In this document: piece after piece, positions 16,521 through 25,626 of the stretch
How positions within the stretch are numbered: the first letter of the stretch is position 1
Layout: the number at the start of each line of letters is the position of its first letter
NCBI RefSeq assembly: GCF_010686705.1
Contig: NZ_JAAGWY010000001.1
Span: 1,178,001-1,242,000, forward strand
Origin: Leifsonia tongyongensis
GTDB taxonomy: Bacteria > Actinomycetota > Actinomycetes > Actinomycetales > Microbacteriaceae
Length of the DNA stretch: 64,000 nt
Reading direction: 5' to 3'
Notes under the pieces: model-generated
The model's input: only the letters and a program-made list of their open reading frames with translations
Databases searched by the model: none
Told to the model about the DNA's origin: nothing
Position numbers and translations under genes: made by a program

Positions 16521-17538
16521 TCGGTCGCACGCGAATCTGGTTGGCTGGTTGGCCGTACTCGTCGCTGTGGCTGCCTCTGCCGGCGCAGCACTTGCAGGGG
16601 CCACGCTAGCCAGTCCCCCCGAAGACCTCAGGGCAGCCCCTGGAACGAGCGAGATCGCCGTCGGACACGACCATTTCGACGACGCGCGCGACGTGCAACT
16701 GTCCCTTGCGGGTGCGGCGCCCGCTCAGCTCTTCGCGCCCGGCGCGGGCACAGTAACCGCGTTCACCTGCGCGCAAGGGGCGACCGTCAGCTCGGGCGAT
16801 ACACCGTTGTCTCTGGACGGCATCCCGAAACTGGCGTTGGCGACGGCGGCCCCTCTCTGGCGGGATCTGACTCCGGAGACACGGGGTGAGGACGTTCGGG
16901 CGCTCCAGGACGAACTGAACCGGCTCGGTTTCCAGCTCACGTCTGACGGGGTGATGGGAAAACGGACCTTTGCAGCAGCGAAGTCGGCACTCGCGCGAAT
17001 TGGCGTGACCCTTCAGCCGGGCGGTGTGCCTGCCGCGTCTTTCATCTGGATTCCGGCAGCCACAGTAGCGATATCGAGCTGCGATGCTTCCATCGGAGCG
17101 GAGGTGCAGAAGGGGGCGGCGCTGGCGGCCTTTACCAGCATGTCTCCAAAGGTCACGATCACCGACCTACCAACAGATCTACTCCGAGGCTCACGGATCG
17201 TGAAGGCCGGGAATGCTCATTTTCCGGCGGATCCGAACGGTGACGTTCACGTCTCCGATGTCGCTGCATTGGGTGTCCACGCAACCTCCGATTCTTCCGA
17301 CGCGAATGCGCCGATTCCCGCTCAGCTTGTGCTTGCAGACCCGATTGCCGTGTCCGTCGTCCCTCCGAGCGCGGTTTACGACCTGCAGGGGACGGACGGC
17401 TGCGTCGCATCCAAGGGCGTTCCCTACCGAGTCCACATCCTGGGTTCTCAGCTGGGCGAGACCCTGGTCGAGTTCGTCAAGGCACTGGCGCCCGCGCGCG
17501 TGGACGTGTCACCGGAGCGCCACCCATCGTGCAGATAG
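16513..17538 (+). CDS. membrane-fusion-like protein with peptidoglycan-binding domain
   Basis: A 341-residue protein anchored by an N-terminal transmembrane segment (about 9-30) and otherwise extracytoplasmic. A PG_binding_1 domain sits near residues 85-135 (RGEDVRALQDELNRLGFQ, then DGVMGKRTFAA). Flanking beta-rich segments resemble HlyD/MacA-type fusion proteins: a lipoyl-like half (FAPGAGTVTAFTCAQGATVSSGD) and its partner (GAEVQKGAALAAFTS). The GTG 16513 start overlaps the lipoprotein stop, and the 3' end overlaps the ATPase gene by 10 bp. With the ATPase and the permease it forms the transporter usually linked to lactococcin 972-type bacteriocins. Confidence 0.8.
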   Translation: MGSRSHANLVGWLAVLVAVAASAGAALAGATLASPPEDLRAAPGTSEIAVGHDHFDDARDVQLSLAGAAPAQLFAPGAGTVTAFTCAQGATVSSGDTPLSLDGIPKLALATAAPLWRDLTPETRGEDVRALQDELNRLGFQLTSDGVMGKRTFAAAKSALARIGVTLQPGGVPAASFIWIPAATVAISSCDASIGAEVQKGAALAAFTSMSPKVTITDLPTDLLRGSRIVKAGNAHFPADPNGDVHVSDVAALGVHATSDSSDANAPIPAQLVLADPIAVSVVPPSAVYDLQGTDGCVASKGVPYRVHILGSQLGETLVEFVKALAPARVDVSPERHPSCR

Positions 17539-18140
17539 TTCTCTCGGACGTCGGCCACCGCTTTGACGGTGGTCCCTGGCTCTTCCGGGGTCTCAATGTG
17601 GAGCTGAGATCTGGACGCGTCTATTCGCTCACCGGTCCATCCGGTACAGGAAAAAGCACGCTCCTCGCCCTCCTGGCGCAATGGCTCAAGCCTGCGGAAG
17701 GCATCATCGTCGTCCCGAAGTTTTCACGCGCTGGCTGGGTCTTTCAGAACCCGCATGGAAGCCCCCATCGGTCAGCACGAGACCATGTCGCGCTCCCGTA
17801 CCTGGCACAGGGACTGTCTCCGCGCGAGGCGGATCGCCGTGCAGACAGCATGCTTGACACGTTCGGTTTGCTTCCCTCGGCGGACAGACCGTTTCGCGAG
17901 TTGTCCGGAGGTGAGGCTCAGCGACTGATGCTCGCTCGAGGGCTCGCATCCAGCCCCGATCTGTTCCTGGTCGACGAACCTACAGCGCAGCTGGATCGAA
18001 AAACGGCGACGGCGGTCAACGCAGCGATCAGTGCGATTGTAGCCACCGAGACGATTGTCGTGGTCGCGACACATGACCTCGACACCCGCGACGCTTGCAC
18101 GGATCACCTGCGACTTCAGGCTCCTGAGAGCGACGCATGA
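17529..18140 (+). CDS. ABC transporter ATP-binding protein of the bacteriocin locus
   Basis: A 203-residue ATPase of the MacB/LolD type. It has Walker A GPSGTGKST near residue 36, a Q-loop in WVFQNPHGS, the signature LSGGEAQRL near 125, Walker B LFLVDEPTAQLD near 145, and the switch His in VATHD near 180. GTG start 17529 lies inside the previous gene, and the stop overlaps the permease start by 4 bp. Expected to power bacteriocin export or, as proposed for this group, self-protection. Confidence 0.9.
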   Translation: MQIVLSDVGHRFDGGPWLFRGLNVELRSGRVYSLTGPSGTGKSTLLALLAQWLKPAEGIIVVPKFSRAGWVFQNPHGSPHRSARDHVALPYLAQGLSPREADRRADSMLDTFGLLPSADRPFRELSGGEAQRLMLARGLASSPDLFLVDEPTAQLDRKTATAVNAAISAIVATETIVVVATHDLDTRDACTDHLRLQAPESDA

Positions 18141-19198
18141 GGTCTCGCGCGATTGTTCGCGAGGCGTGGCGAAATGTTGTCTCGGGAACGGCACGCACCC
18201 GTGGCTTGGCAGCGTCGGCAGTCATCGTCGCCATCCTTGTCGGGGGCGCGGACATCACGTCGATCCAACAGCTGCTCGAGCAGGCCCAGGACTACCACCG
18301 GAGCGGAGCCTCGATTTCGATCCTGACTGCTGAAGGCCGGATCGATGGCGACCGTTGCGACCGCCTGACCGGGATGCCAGGCGTTCGCGCCTCCGGCGCT
18401 TTGCGGACAACGACGAAGCAGCTCAAACCGGTCGTCCTGCCGCGCTCACCGATACCCGTCAGTGATGCTTCGCCGGGATTCGTCGCGGTAATTGGTGCTG
18501 AAGTTCGGACCCCGGGCGTTCTGCTTGGCCCGGAAGCGTCTAAAGCGCTCGGACTCTCCGGCCAGGGTTCGATTCCAACCTCTGAGACCCGCGTGCGTGT
18601 CGCGGCTACCTATGCCTATCCCGACGACGGAAGAAGGCCGGGCTTCTCGTACGCGGCCATCGCTCCCACAAACTCTGCGGGCACCTTTGATGAGTGTTGG
18701 GTGGACACGTGGCCTGCGAAGGACATGACCACCGCATTGCTGTCGACGATGCACGTGTCGAGTGACAAATCGAAGCAGCCCGCCATCGCGCAGCTGAATC
18801 CGACCCGAGGAAAATCGTTCGACGGGAACGTCCTGTTCCAACAGAGAATCACGAGATGTGCCGGTGCCTGCACAGCCCTTGGTGGATTCGTTCTGGGGCT
18901 AGTCGGCGTGCGCACCAGGAGACTCTCCCTCGCGTCTGCACTCCATGCGGGGGTGTCACGACGAGCGTTGCTGGCAATCGTTACCCTCGAGGCGCTCGCA
19001 TTGGTCCTGCTGTCGGCAGCTCTCATCGTCCCGATCGCAGTCTTGGCTGCTTCCACTCTCAATGGAGGGGTCTCGGCCACGCTTGTCCCAGGTCTCTCCG
19101 CGGCAGTACCGCTTTGGCTCGGTGCTTTTGCTGGCGCTTCGCTCGGCGTAACCACCATCAAAGAGAAACACCTGTTTCGCTACTTCAAGACGCGGTGA
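18137..19198 (+). CDS. FtsX/MacB-like permease of the bacteriocin locus
   Basis: A 353-residue membrane protein with one N-terminal segment (about 20-40), a large outside domain (about 45-235), and three C-terminal segments (about 240-260, 285-310 and 320-335). This is the MacB/FtsX topology. Its outside domain has paired Cys (DRCDRL, DECW, TRCAGACT). It ends 12 bp before the convergent TetR gene. It probably acts as the bacteriocin-associated integral membrane (immunity/export) component. Confidence 0.8.
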   Translation: MRSRAIVREAWRNVVSGTARTRGLAASAVIVAILVGGADITSIQQLLEQAQDYHRSGASISILTAEGRIDGDRCDRLTGMPGVRASGALRTTTKQLKPVVLPRSPIPVSDASPGFVAVIGAEVRTPGVLLGPEASKALGLSGQGSIPTSETRVRVAATYAYPDDGRRPGFSYAAIAPTNSAGTFDECWVDTWPAKDMTTALLSTMHVSSDKSKQPAIAQLNPTRGKSFDGNVLFQQRITRCAGACTALGGFVLGLVGVRTRRLSLASALHAGVSRRALLAIVTLEALALVLLSAALIVPIAVLAASTLNGGVSATLVPGLSAAVPLWLGAFAGASLGVTTIKEKHLFRYFKTR

Positions 19199-19210
19199 CT
19201 CAGAGTACGA

Positions 19211-19801
19211 CTACGTCAGCTCGGCGTCACCGACCGCAAGGAGCCGGTGCACCGTGGCCTTCAACTGTTCGGCGATGGGCGCATCCGAATTGCTGCCGTC
19301 GCGCAGCGTCATGTTGAAGGCGGCCAGCACCAGGCCCACGGCGAGTTCGGCCTGCTCCCGGTCCTTCGCGCGCTGAACCGCGAGGTCGATGAACATCTCG
19401 CGTGCCTCGACCATCATCTGCGTCGCGGTCGTCAGGAGTTCGGGGCGGTGGGCGAGAAGCTGCTTCACGCGCGTGACGTTGGGGCCACGCTCAGCACTGC
19501 CGCCGATCACGTCGCAGAGGGCCAGGACGAGGCTGCCGCGGGCGGAGAGGAACGCCTCCTCGACGTCAGGATCGATGGATGCGCCCTGGAAGCGGAGCGC
19601 TGCGGCGGCCTTCGACGGGAAGTAGTTGAAGAAGGTGCGCGACGACACATCCGCCTCGTGGCAGATCTGGTCGACCGTGGTTGCGTCGAGGCCCTGTTCG
19701 TCGATCAGACGGAACGCGGTCTCGTGGATGGTGCTTCTGGTCTGCTGCTTCTTACGCTCACGGAGGCCGACGGCCTCGGGGCTGGTCTCAAGAATCGTCA
19801 T
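19211..19801 (-). CDS. TetR-family repressor
   Basis: A 196-residue regulator. The N-terminal TetR HTH covers about 18-65 (TRSTIHETAFRLIDEQGLDA, then VSSRTFFNYFPSKA); the rest is helical and ligand-binding. It is the second gene of an operon with the DHA2 exporter (60 bp gap), so it most likely represses that exporter. Confidence 0.9.
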   Translation of the reverse strand: MTILETSPEAVGLRERKKQQTRSTIHETAFRLIDEQGLDATTVDQICHEADVSSRTFFNYFPSKAAAALRFQGASIDPDVEEAFLSARGSLVLALCDVIGGSAERGPNVTRVKQLLAHRPELLTTATQMMVEAREMFIDLAVQRAKDREQAELAVGLVLAAFNMTLRDGSNSDAPIAEQLKATVHRLLAVGDAELT

Positions 19802-19861
19802 GATCTCAATCCGTTACTGCCGAAGGCGGGCGGCGTCGCTGGGACGCCGCCCGCTCCCGGG

Positions 19862-21946
19862 TCAGGAGACCGGCACCGCCCGGATGCTCCCGGTCGCGGT
19901 GGAACCCGCTTCGTCTGCGCGCTGCTGCAGAGCCGACGTCTTCCGCAGCGGCGGCACCTTGAAGAAGATGCTCAGGACGAACGCGAGCAGGATGACCCCG
20001 AGACCGATCGTGTAGACCGTGATCACGGAGCTGTTGAAGCCCACCATGAACGGCTTGCTGAGGCGCTTGTCGGCGCCGTCGAGGAAGGACGTGTCGCTCG
20101 TCGAACTGTTGCTCGAACTGTTCGCCTTCGAGTCGCCCTTCTTCAGCTCGGTCGCCAGGGTCGGCGTGAGCTTGTCGACGTAGTAACCGCGCTGGCTGTC
20201 GTTGGCCCAGTTCACCTCGACGGTGCCGTTGACGACGCTCGCGTGTGCGGCCTTCGCGACCGCGGCGAGTGCCGCTGTCTCTGCAGTCGGCGTCGCGGCA
20301 GCGACCTGCTGGCTGATGATCGTCGGCACGGCTTCGGCCGGGATAACACCGGCGGCCACCTGGGCGTTGACGGCGTCGGTGACCTTCTGCGTCACGGCGG
20401 CGTCCGCAGCAGCCTTCGCCTTGGTGGTCGCCGAGGTCAGCTCACCCTGGATCTGCGTTTCGATCGGCGTGACGATCGGCGTCCAGAGCTGCTTCACGAT
20501 CGCCTTGTTGTTCGGCGCATCCGCTACGGCCGGCGTGAGCGCGGCGTCGAGCGCCGAGCTCAGCGTCGCCTTGTCGGCTGTCGCATTGACGATGTTGGTC
20601 GGCAGGGCGGCGAACAGCACGGAGAGCAACACGGCGACACCGAGCGTTCCGCCGATCTGGCGGAAGAACGTCGAGGCACCCGTGGCCACGCCCATCTGGT
20701 TCGGGGCCACCGCGTTCTGGCTGGCCAGCGTGAGGGTCTGCATCATCTGGCCGAGGCCGAGACCGATGAGGAACATCGCGATCATCAGGTACCAGAGCGG
20801 CTTGTCGATCGTGAGGAACGTGAGCACGAAGAACCCGCCTGCGGTGAACAGCGTTCCCGTGATCGGGAAGATGCGGTACTTGCCGGTGCGCGAGATGATC
20901 TGGCCCGAGACGATGGATGCGAGCATCAGGCCGGCCATCATCGGCAGCGTGGCGAAACCGGATGCGGTCGGGCTCAGCCCGAAGACGATTTGCAGGTAGA
21001 GCGGGAGGGTCAGCATCGCGCCGAACATCCCGAAGCCCACGAGAACACCGAGGACTGTCGCCATCGAGAACACCCGCGAGCGGAACAGGCGGAGCGGAAT
21101 GATCGCGTCGTCGCCCATGTGGCGCTCGACGAGGATGAACGTGAGCAGGCCGACGGCGGCGATCACGTAGCAGGCGATCGAGCCGGCTGAGCTCCAGCCC
21201 CAGTCGCGCCCCTGCTCTGCGACGAGCAGCACCGGAACGAGTGTCACGATGACCGCGGTCGCACCCCACCAGTCGATGCGCGGTTTCGCGGACTTGTGGA
21301 ACTTCGGAAGATGCAGGAACGCCAGCACCATGAGGAGGGCGATGATCCCGATGGGGACGTTGATGAGGAAGACCCAGCGCCACCCGGTGACGAAGAGGAT
21401 CTGGTTGGCGCCGGCGAACAGGCCGCCGATCAGCGGGCCGATCACCGAGGAGATGCCGAAGACGGCCAGGAAGTAGCCCTGGTACTTGGCGCGCTCACGC
21501 GGTGCCAGGATGTCTCCCATGATCGCCAGCGGGAGCGACATGAGTGCGCCGGCACCGATTCCCTGGAAGGCGCGGAACGCGGCGAGCATGAGCATCGACG
21601 TCGAAAGCGACGACAACAGTGAGCCAAGCAGGAACACGACGATTCCGAAGATGTACAGCGGGCGGCGGCCGAAGATGTCGGACAGCTTGCCGTAGATGGG
21701 AACGGCGATCGTCGAGGTGATCAGGTAGGCCGTGGTGACCCACGCCTGGTCGTTGAGGCCGTGGAGGTCGTCACCGATCGTCCGGATCGCCGTACCGACG
21801 ATCGTCTGGTCGAGCGAGGAGAGGAACATGCCCGCCATGAGGCCGTAGATGACGAGGAGAATCTGCCGGTGGGACATGATCGGCTTCGATTCCTGCGGCG
21901 GAAGTGCCACGGGATGCGCCTTCGCGGGCGCGGTTGCTGTAGACAA
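19862..21946 (-). CDS. MFS multidrug exporter, DHA2 (EmrB/QacA) family, 14 TM
   Basis: A 694-residue proton-driven exporter. Diagnostic wording includes LDQTIVGTAIRTIGDDL in the first segment, motif A GKLSDIFGRRP, and a motif C-like stretch GPLIGGLF. Compared with the usual 500-550 residues it carries a long hydrophilic insert (about 465-625, Ala/Thr-rich and outside the membrane) between segments 13 and 14. This insert is common in actinobacterial members. It is co-transcribed with TetR. Confidence 0.9.
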   Translation of the reverse strand: MSTATAPAKAHPVALPPQESKPIMSHRQILLVIYGLMAGMFLSSLDQTIVGTAIRTIGDDLHGLNDQAWVTTAYLITSTIAVPIYGKLSDIFGRRPLYIFGIVVFLLGSLLSSLSTSMLMLAAFRAFQGIGAGALMSLPLAIMGDILAPRERAKYQGYFLAVFGISSVIGPLIGGLFAGANQILFVTGWRWVFLINVPIGIIALLMVLAFLHLPKFHKSAKPRIDWWGATAVIVTLVPVLLVAEQGRDWGWSSAGSIACYVIAAVGLLTFILVERHMGDDAIIPLRLFRSRVFSMATVLGVLVGFGMFGAMLTLPLYLQIVFGLSPTASGFATLPMMAGLMLASIVSGQIISRTGKYRIFPITGTLFTAGGFFVLTFLTIDKPLWYLMIAMFLIGLGLGQMMQTLTLASQNAVAPNQMGVATGASTFFRQIGGTLGVAVLLSVLFAALPTNIVNATADKATLSSALDAALTPAVADAPNNKAIVKQLWTPIVTPIETQIQGELTSATTKAKAAADAAVTQKVTDAVNAQVAAGVIPAEAVPTIISQQVAAATPTAETAALAAVAKAAHASVVNGTVEVNWANDSQRGYYVDKLTPTLATELKKGDSKANSSSNSSTSDTSFLDGADKRLSKPFMVGFNSSVITVYTIGLGVILLAFVLSIFFKVPPLRKTSALQQRADEAGSTATGSIRAVPVS

Positions 21947-22097
21947 GACAATCCTTCAATGGGTTAGTGCAATTTTTGCAGACTACGCAATAATACACGA
22001 ATGCATACCTGCGTAACTGCAAGTCTGCTTAGAGGAGTACCATCGCATAAAACCGATCATTGAACGGTTTTTCACGCCTTTCGCTCGATGGAGACCG
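21947..22097. promoter_or_regulatory. divergent promoter region, DHA2 exporter / MFS transporter
   Basis: AT-rich region with an imperfect inverted repeat: TTGCAGACTACGCA (from about 21975) faces TGCGTAACTGCAAGTCTGC (from about 22012). This shape fits a TetR operator at the exporter promoter. A definite -35/-10 pair could not be chosen. Confidence 0.4.
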
Positions 22098-23345
22098 ATG
22101 ACAATCCAGCTCACCCGCACACCGTCGGCCGTGCGAGTCGTGCTCCAGAACCGGCTCTACCGCGGTTCGACCATCGCTCTGTTCCTCTCCGGGCTCGGGA
22201 CGTCGGCGGCCGCGCCGCAGATCGCGCAGTTCCTGGTCCGCGATCTCGGCAGCTCGCTCACGGTTGCAGGCCTGTACTACCTCACCAACCTCACGGCGCC
22301 GATCGCCGGCTACCTGATCGGACGCCGCTCCGACCGCACCGGTCGCAGGCTCGGTCTCTTCAGGCTGAGCGCGGTAGCAGGTGCACTCGGCTGGCTCGCC
22401 ATCGCCTTCTCCGGTCAGCTCTGGATGCCGTTCGTCATCAGCGCCGTCATCCTGGGTTTCGCCGGGTCAGCGGCGTCTCAGCTCTTCGCCGCGATCCACG
22501 ACGAGCTGGCGGCGCACCCGACTCCGAACGGCGACGGCGTCGTCTCGATCGTTCGAATGGCCCTGACCTTCGGGTGGGTGATCGGCCCTGTCGCCGGGTC
22601 CTACCTCGCAGCGCAGTCGAGCCTCCGAGTCATGCTGGTCGCGACCGCGGCCTGCACCCTCGCCCAGATCGTTCCCCTGGGAAGGCTGCGCGAGGACGCG
22701 GGCCCAGCGCGCGCTGTGGGCATCCCCGATACCGACTCGGGCACCGACAGTGCGCGCCCCCACGTGCCCCTGCGGGCGATGGCTCCGCTTCTCGCGTTCA
22801 CCGGGCTGTTCATCCTCGTCTACGCCGGCGAGCCCATCAAGTACGCCTATCTGCCGATCTACATGAACGAGCAGCTGCACTTTCCGGCAGCGCTGAGCGG
22901 CGCCATCATCGGCATCCAGCCGCTCGTCGAACTCGCCCTCATGCCGGTGGCCGTGGTCGTCGCCCGACGGATGGGCATGATCCCGCTCATGGCGATCGGA
23001 GCGCTCTTCGGCGTCGGGGCGAACCTTCTCTTCGCGACAACCGGGACAGCGGTCGGCCTCTTCGCTGGTCAGGTCCTGATGGGCGGCGTCTGGGGGGTGT
23101 TCGCGGGGCTCGGCATCATCGTGGCCCAGCGGCTCCTGCCGACCGCCATCGCGACCGCGTCGGCGATCTTCATCACCGCGCCGGCACTGAGCTCAGCGCT
23201 CGGCGGCCTCGTCGGCGGTATCGGGGCCGGCACGATCGGGCTCCCGCTCGTGTTCGTGATCCCTGCTGTGTTCGCCCTCATCGCGTCGATCGGCCTCGTC
23301 GCGCTCCACAGGCGGGTGGGGAGTCCTGATCCTCAGCTGCCGTAG
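22098..23345 (+). CDS. MFS transporter, possible sugar efflux (SET-like)
   Basis: A 415-residue, roughly 12-segment MFS protein. Motif A appears as GYLIGRRSDRTGRRLGL. The wording FLSGLGTSAAAPQIAQFLV near the N-terminus and GEPIKYAYLPIYMNEQL at the start of the second half recall the SET sugar-efflux group. It converges with the SDR gene, overlapping it by 13 bp. Confidence 0.75.
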   Translation: MTIQLTRTPSAVRVVLQNRLYRGSTIALFLSGLGTSAAAPQIAQFLVRDLGSSLTVAGLYYLTNLTAPIAGYLIGRRSDRTGRRLGLFRLSAVAGALGWLAIAFSGQLWMPFVISAVILGFAGSAASQLFAAIHDELAAHPTPNGDGVVSIVRMALTFGWVIGPVAGSYLAAQSSLRVMLVATAACTLAQIVPLGRLREDAGPARAVGIPDTDSGTDSARPHVPLRAMAPLLAFTGLFILVYAGEPIKYAYLPIYMNEQLHFPAALSGAIIGIQPLVELALMPVAVVVARRMGMIPLMAIGALFGVGANLLFATTGTAVGLFAGQVLMGGVWGVFAGLGIIVAQRLLPTAIATASAIFITAPALSSALGGLVGGIGAGTIGLPLVFVIPAVFALIASIGLVALHRRVGSPDPQLP

Positions 23346-24016
23346 GCGGGCACGATCGCACCGCTCACCGGCGCCGTGCTGTCCCCGGAGAGGGCGACGA
23401 TGATCTCGGCGATGGCTTCGGGAGCTACGGCGTGCTGCACGACCTCGGGAGGGAGGGATGCTCTCGCGTACGGACTGTCGAGCAGTTGCGGCGCAACGGC
23501 GTTGACGCGGATGCCCGCGGGACGCAGCTCTATGTCGAGGATGCGCACCAGGTGTGCGAGGGCCACCTTGCTCAGGCTGTAGGTCAGCGTGCCCGTGGAC
23601 GCTTCCAGCGCGTTGCGCGCCGCGACGTGGACGATGGAGCCGGAGCCGAGCTCGCGCATGTGCGGCGCAACGGCCTGGCTCAGCCAGAGAGCGGCGCCGA
23701 GGTTGACGTCCATCATCCGCGTGAGAGCGTCGGGGGTCGCACTGCCGAGGTCGTCCAGGGCGAACGCGCCGACCGTGTTCACGAGCACCCTCGGCGGACC
23801 GACCTCGCTCGCGATCTTCTCGACGACCGCCGCAGCGGCAGCGGGATCGGTGGCGTCGGCGACTTCGCGACGGATGCCGTCGGGAAGCTGTTCGAGGCCC
23901 GCCTCGTTTCGGTCCACGGCAACGACCGAATGGCCTTTGGCCGCGAGGCCGATCGCTACCGCTCTGCCGAGCGCGCCGCCCGCGCCGACGACAATCGCGA
24001 CCGATTCTTCATCCAT
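23333..24016 (-). CDS. short-chain dehydrogenase/reductase with atypical active site
   Basis: A 227-residue SDR with NAD(P)-binding motif VGAGGALGRAVA (the usual TGxxxGxG begins with V/G here) and catalytic YSLSK. The Ser that normally lies 13 residues before the Tyr is replaced: the strand reads IVHVAARNA instead of IVNISS. Activity may therefore be altered. The second ATG of GGAGGACATGATG (24016) has the best spacing. A palindrome in its promoter (24071-24086) also occurs before the aldo/keto reductase at 55102. Confidence 0.78.
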   Translation of the reverse strand: MDEESVAIVVGAGGALGRAVAIGLAAKGHSVVAVDRNEAGLEQLPDGIRREVADATDPAAAAAVVEKIASEVGPPRVLVNTVGAFALDDLGSATPDALTRMMDVNLGAALWLSQAVAPHMRELGSGSIVHVAARNALEASTGTLTYSLSKVALAHLVRILDIELRPAGIRVNAVAPQLLDSPYARASLPPEVVQHAVAPEAIAEIIVALSGDSTAPVSGAIVPAYGS

Positions 24017-24070
24017 CATGTCCTCCGTATTCATCGATGGCTGCAGTTCATCCAACGAGAGCCATAATAA

Positions 24071-24086
24071 TGCTTGCGCACGCAAA
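24071..24086. promoter_or_regulatory. candidate operator shared with the aldo/keto reductase promoter
   Basis: On the minus strand TTTGCGTGCGCAAGCA; the site at 55123-55140 reads TTTGCGCGCGCAAGCA, one mismatch in 16. The core TTGCG-NN-CGCAA is palindromic. It lies 55-70 bp upstream of the SDR start. Confidence 0.45.
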
Positions 24087-24163
24087 TAAAAAGGTCTAAT
24101 GTTGCCCGCGAATGACAGACCCCGTGCGGGCGCGGCCCGCACCAACCGCGAAGGAAGTACACG

Positions 24164-25129
24164 ATGTCCGATTCAGTCGACACTCTGGCTCTCCCGGATT
24201 ACGCGCCGTTGCCCGAATCCGCCCTCGGCCCCGCCGTCAATGAGCAGGGCTACTACGTCGGAAGAGTGGAGCGGAACCTGTTCTGGGTGACCGACAGCGT
24301 CTACGTGGCGGCGTTCCTCGCCACCCCCGATGGCGTCGTCCTGTTCGACGCACCCCCGACCCTCGGCCACAACCTGCAACGCGCGATCGACGAGATCGCC
24401 GAGACCGAAGGCACCCCGAACACGGTGACGCACCTGGTGTATTCGCATCATCACGCAGACCATGCCGGCGCCGCGAGCCTCTTCCCCGGCGCGACCCTGA
24501 TCGGGCACGCCGAGACCAGGCGGCTGCTGCTCCGCGATGACGACCCGACGCGGCCCGCACCGGAGGTGACCTTCACCGACGGTTACACGCTGGAGGTCGG
24601 CGGCGAGCGGGTTGAACTGGTGTTCCGTGGCCCGAATCACACCCAGGACAACATCTTCATCCACTTCCCCGATCACGACGCGCTCATGCTCATCGACATC
24701 GTCAACCCGGGATGGGTGCCGATCTTCAACTCGAACCTCAGCGAGGACATGCCGGGATACATCGCCGCAGCCGGCCAGGCGCTCGAGTTCTCCTGGACGC
24801 ACCTCATCGCCGGCCATCTGGGACGACTCGGCACCCGCGCCGACGTGGAACTGCACCAGGCCTATATCGCCGACGTGGTCGCCGCATCGCAGGCGGCCCT
24901 GGCATCCGTCGACCCCACGAAGTACTTCGGGAAGTACGGCCAGAACGCGTGGGGATGGGTGAACGGCTATCTGACGGAGATCACCACCACCGCCACTCGG
25001 CCGGTCGTGGAGAAGTACACCGGGGTGCTCGCCGCGGCGGACATCGAGCCGCTCACCTACACGACGACCTTCATGCTCATGCAGTCGCTACGCCTGGACA
25101 AAGGCCTCGGCTCGCAGGTGCACCCTTAG
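24164..25129 (+). CDS. metallo-beta-lactamase-fold hydrolase
   Basis: A 321-residue MBL-fold enzyme with the dinuclear zinc motif HHHADHAG near residue 100, a later metal His in GPNHTQDN near 155, an Asp ligand in LMLIDIV near 172 and a last His in LIAGHLGR near 220. The substrate is unknown. It is divergent from the SDR gene. AAGGAAG precedes the ATG. Confidence 0.85.
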   Translation: MSDSVDTLALPDYAPLPESALGPAVNEQGYYVGRVERNLFWVTDSVYVAAFLATPDGVVLFDAPPTLGHNLQRAIDEIAETEGTPNTVTHLVYSHHHADHAGAASLFPGATLIGHAETRRLLLRDDDPTRPAPEVTFTDGYTLEVGGERVELVFRGPNHTQDNIFIHFPDHDALMLIDIVNPGWVPIFNSNLSEDMPGYIAAAGQALEFSWTHLIAGHLGRLGTRADVELHQAYIADVVAASQAALASVDPTKYFGKYGQNAWGWVNGYLTEITTTATRPVVEKYTGVLAAADIEPLTYTTTFMLMQSLRLDKGLGSQVHP

Positions 25130-25626
25130 GAGGGAACGTCTGGTGACCCCTGGTCGTCCAGGAGGTTGGAGATCAGTCGACGCAGGAGGCTTTCCAGCTG
25201 CTGAACCTCGGAGTCGGAGAGGCCGGCTGTCGTCACGTTTTCGAGGTCGTCCCAGACGCTCGAGACGCGCTCGTGCAGTGCGCGCCCGGCCGGTGTGAGA
25301 CTGACGAGGGTCAGGCGACGATCCTTCTCCGACCGCACACGCTCCACGACTCCCGCCTTCTCCATGCGGGCGAGCATCTTTGCGGTCGTCGGCGGCTCCA
25401 CCCCCAGCCAGCGGGTGAGCTCGGCCTGCGATTGCGGAGGGCCGTCGAAGAGCCGCATGATCAGCAGCTCTTGACCGGCGCTGAGCCCGGTGCCCCGAAG
25501 CAGTTCCTGCGACATCGCGCGATGTGCACGCGCGAGCGTCGGGATCAGCGGACTGATGACGCCGTCGATCTCCGCAGTGAAATCCGCGGGCCTCGTTGTC
25601 GTCGGGGGCGCCTTCGGAATATTCAT
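25126..25626 (-). CDS. MarR-family regulator
   Basis: A 166-residue winged-helix regulator (QAELTRWLGVEPPTTAKMLARMEKAG, then EKDRRLTLVSLTPAGRAL). It is divergent from the NmrA-like gene with a 51-bp gap containing a perfect palindrome, so it probably controls that gene and itself. It converges with the MBL gene over 4 bp. Confidence 0.9.
   Translation of the reverse strand: MNIPKAPPTTTRPADFTAEIDGVISPLIPTLARAHRAMSQELLRGTGLSAGQELLIMRLFDGPPQSQAELTRWLGVEPPTTAKMLARMEKAGVVERVRSEKDRRLTLVSLTPAGRALHERVSSVWDDLENVTTAGLSDSEVQQLESLLRRLISNLLDDQGSPDVPS

Larger units (their letters stand above)
15094..16618 (+). repeat. segmental tandem duplication, unit B (about 1525 bp, with bacteriocin cassette)
   Basis: Unit B equals unit A plus a 378-bp insert, 15553-15930, that holds the bacteriocin gene and its terminator. 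After 16618 the sequence continues into the intact fusion-protein gene. The cassette was either lost from A or gained by B. Confidence 0.88.

Noticed and set aside
19247-21190. Long plus-strand frame (647 codons) opposite TetR and the DHA2 exporter
   Set aside because: Arg/Asp/His-rich translation with no domain; antisense shadow of two well-supported minus-strand genes.
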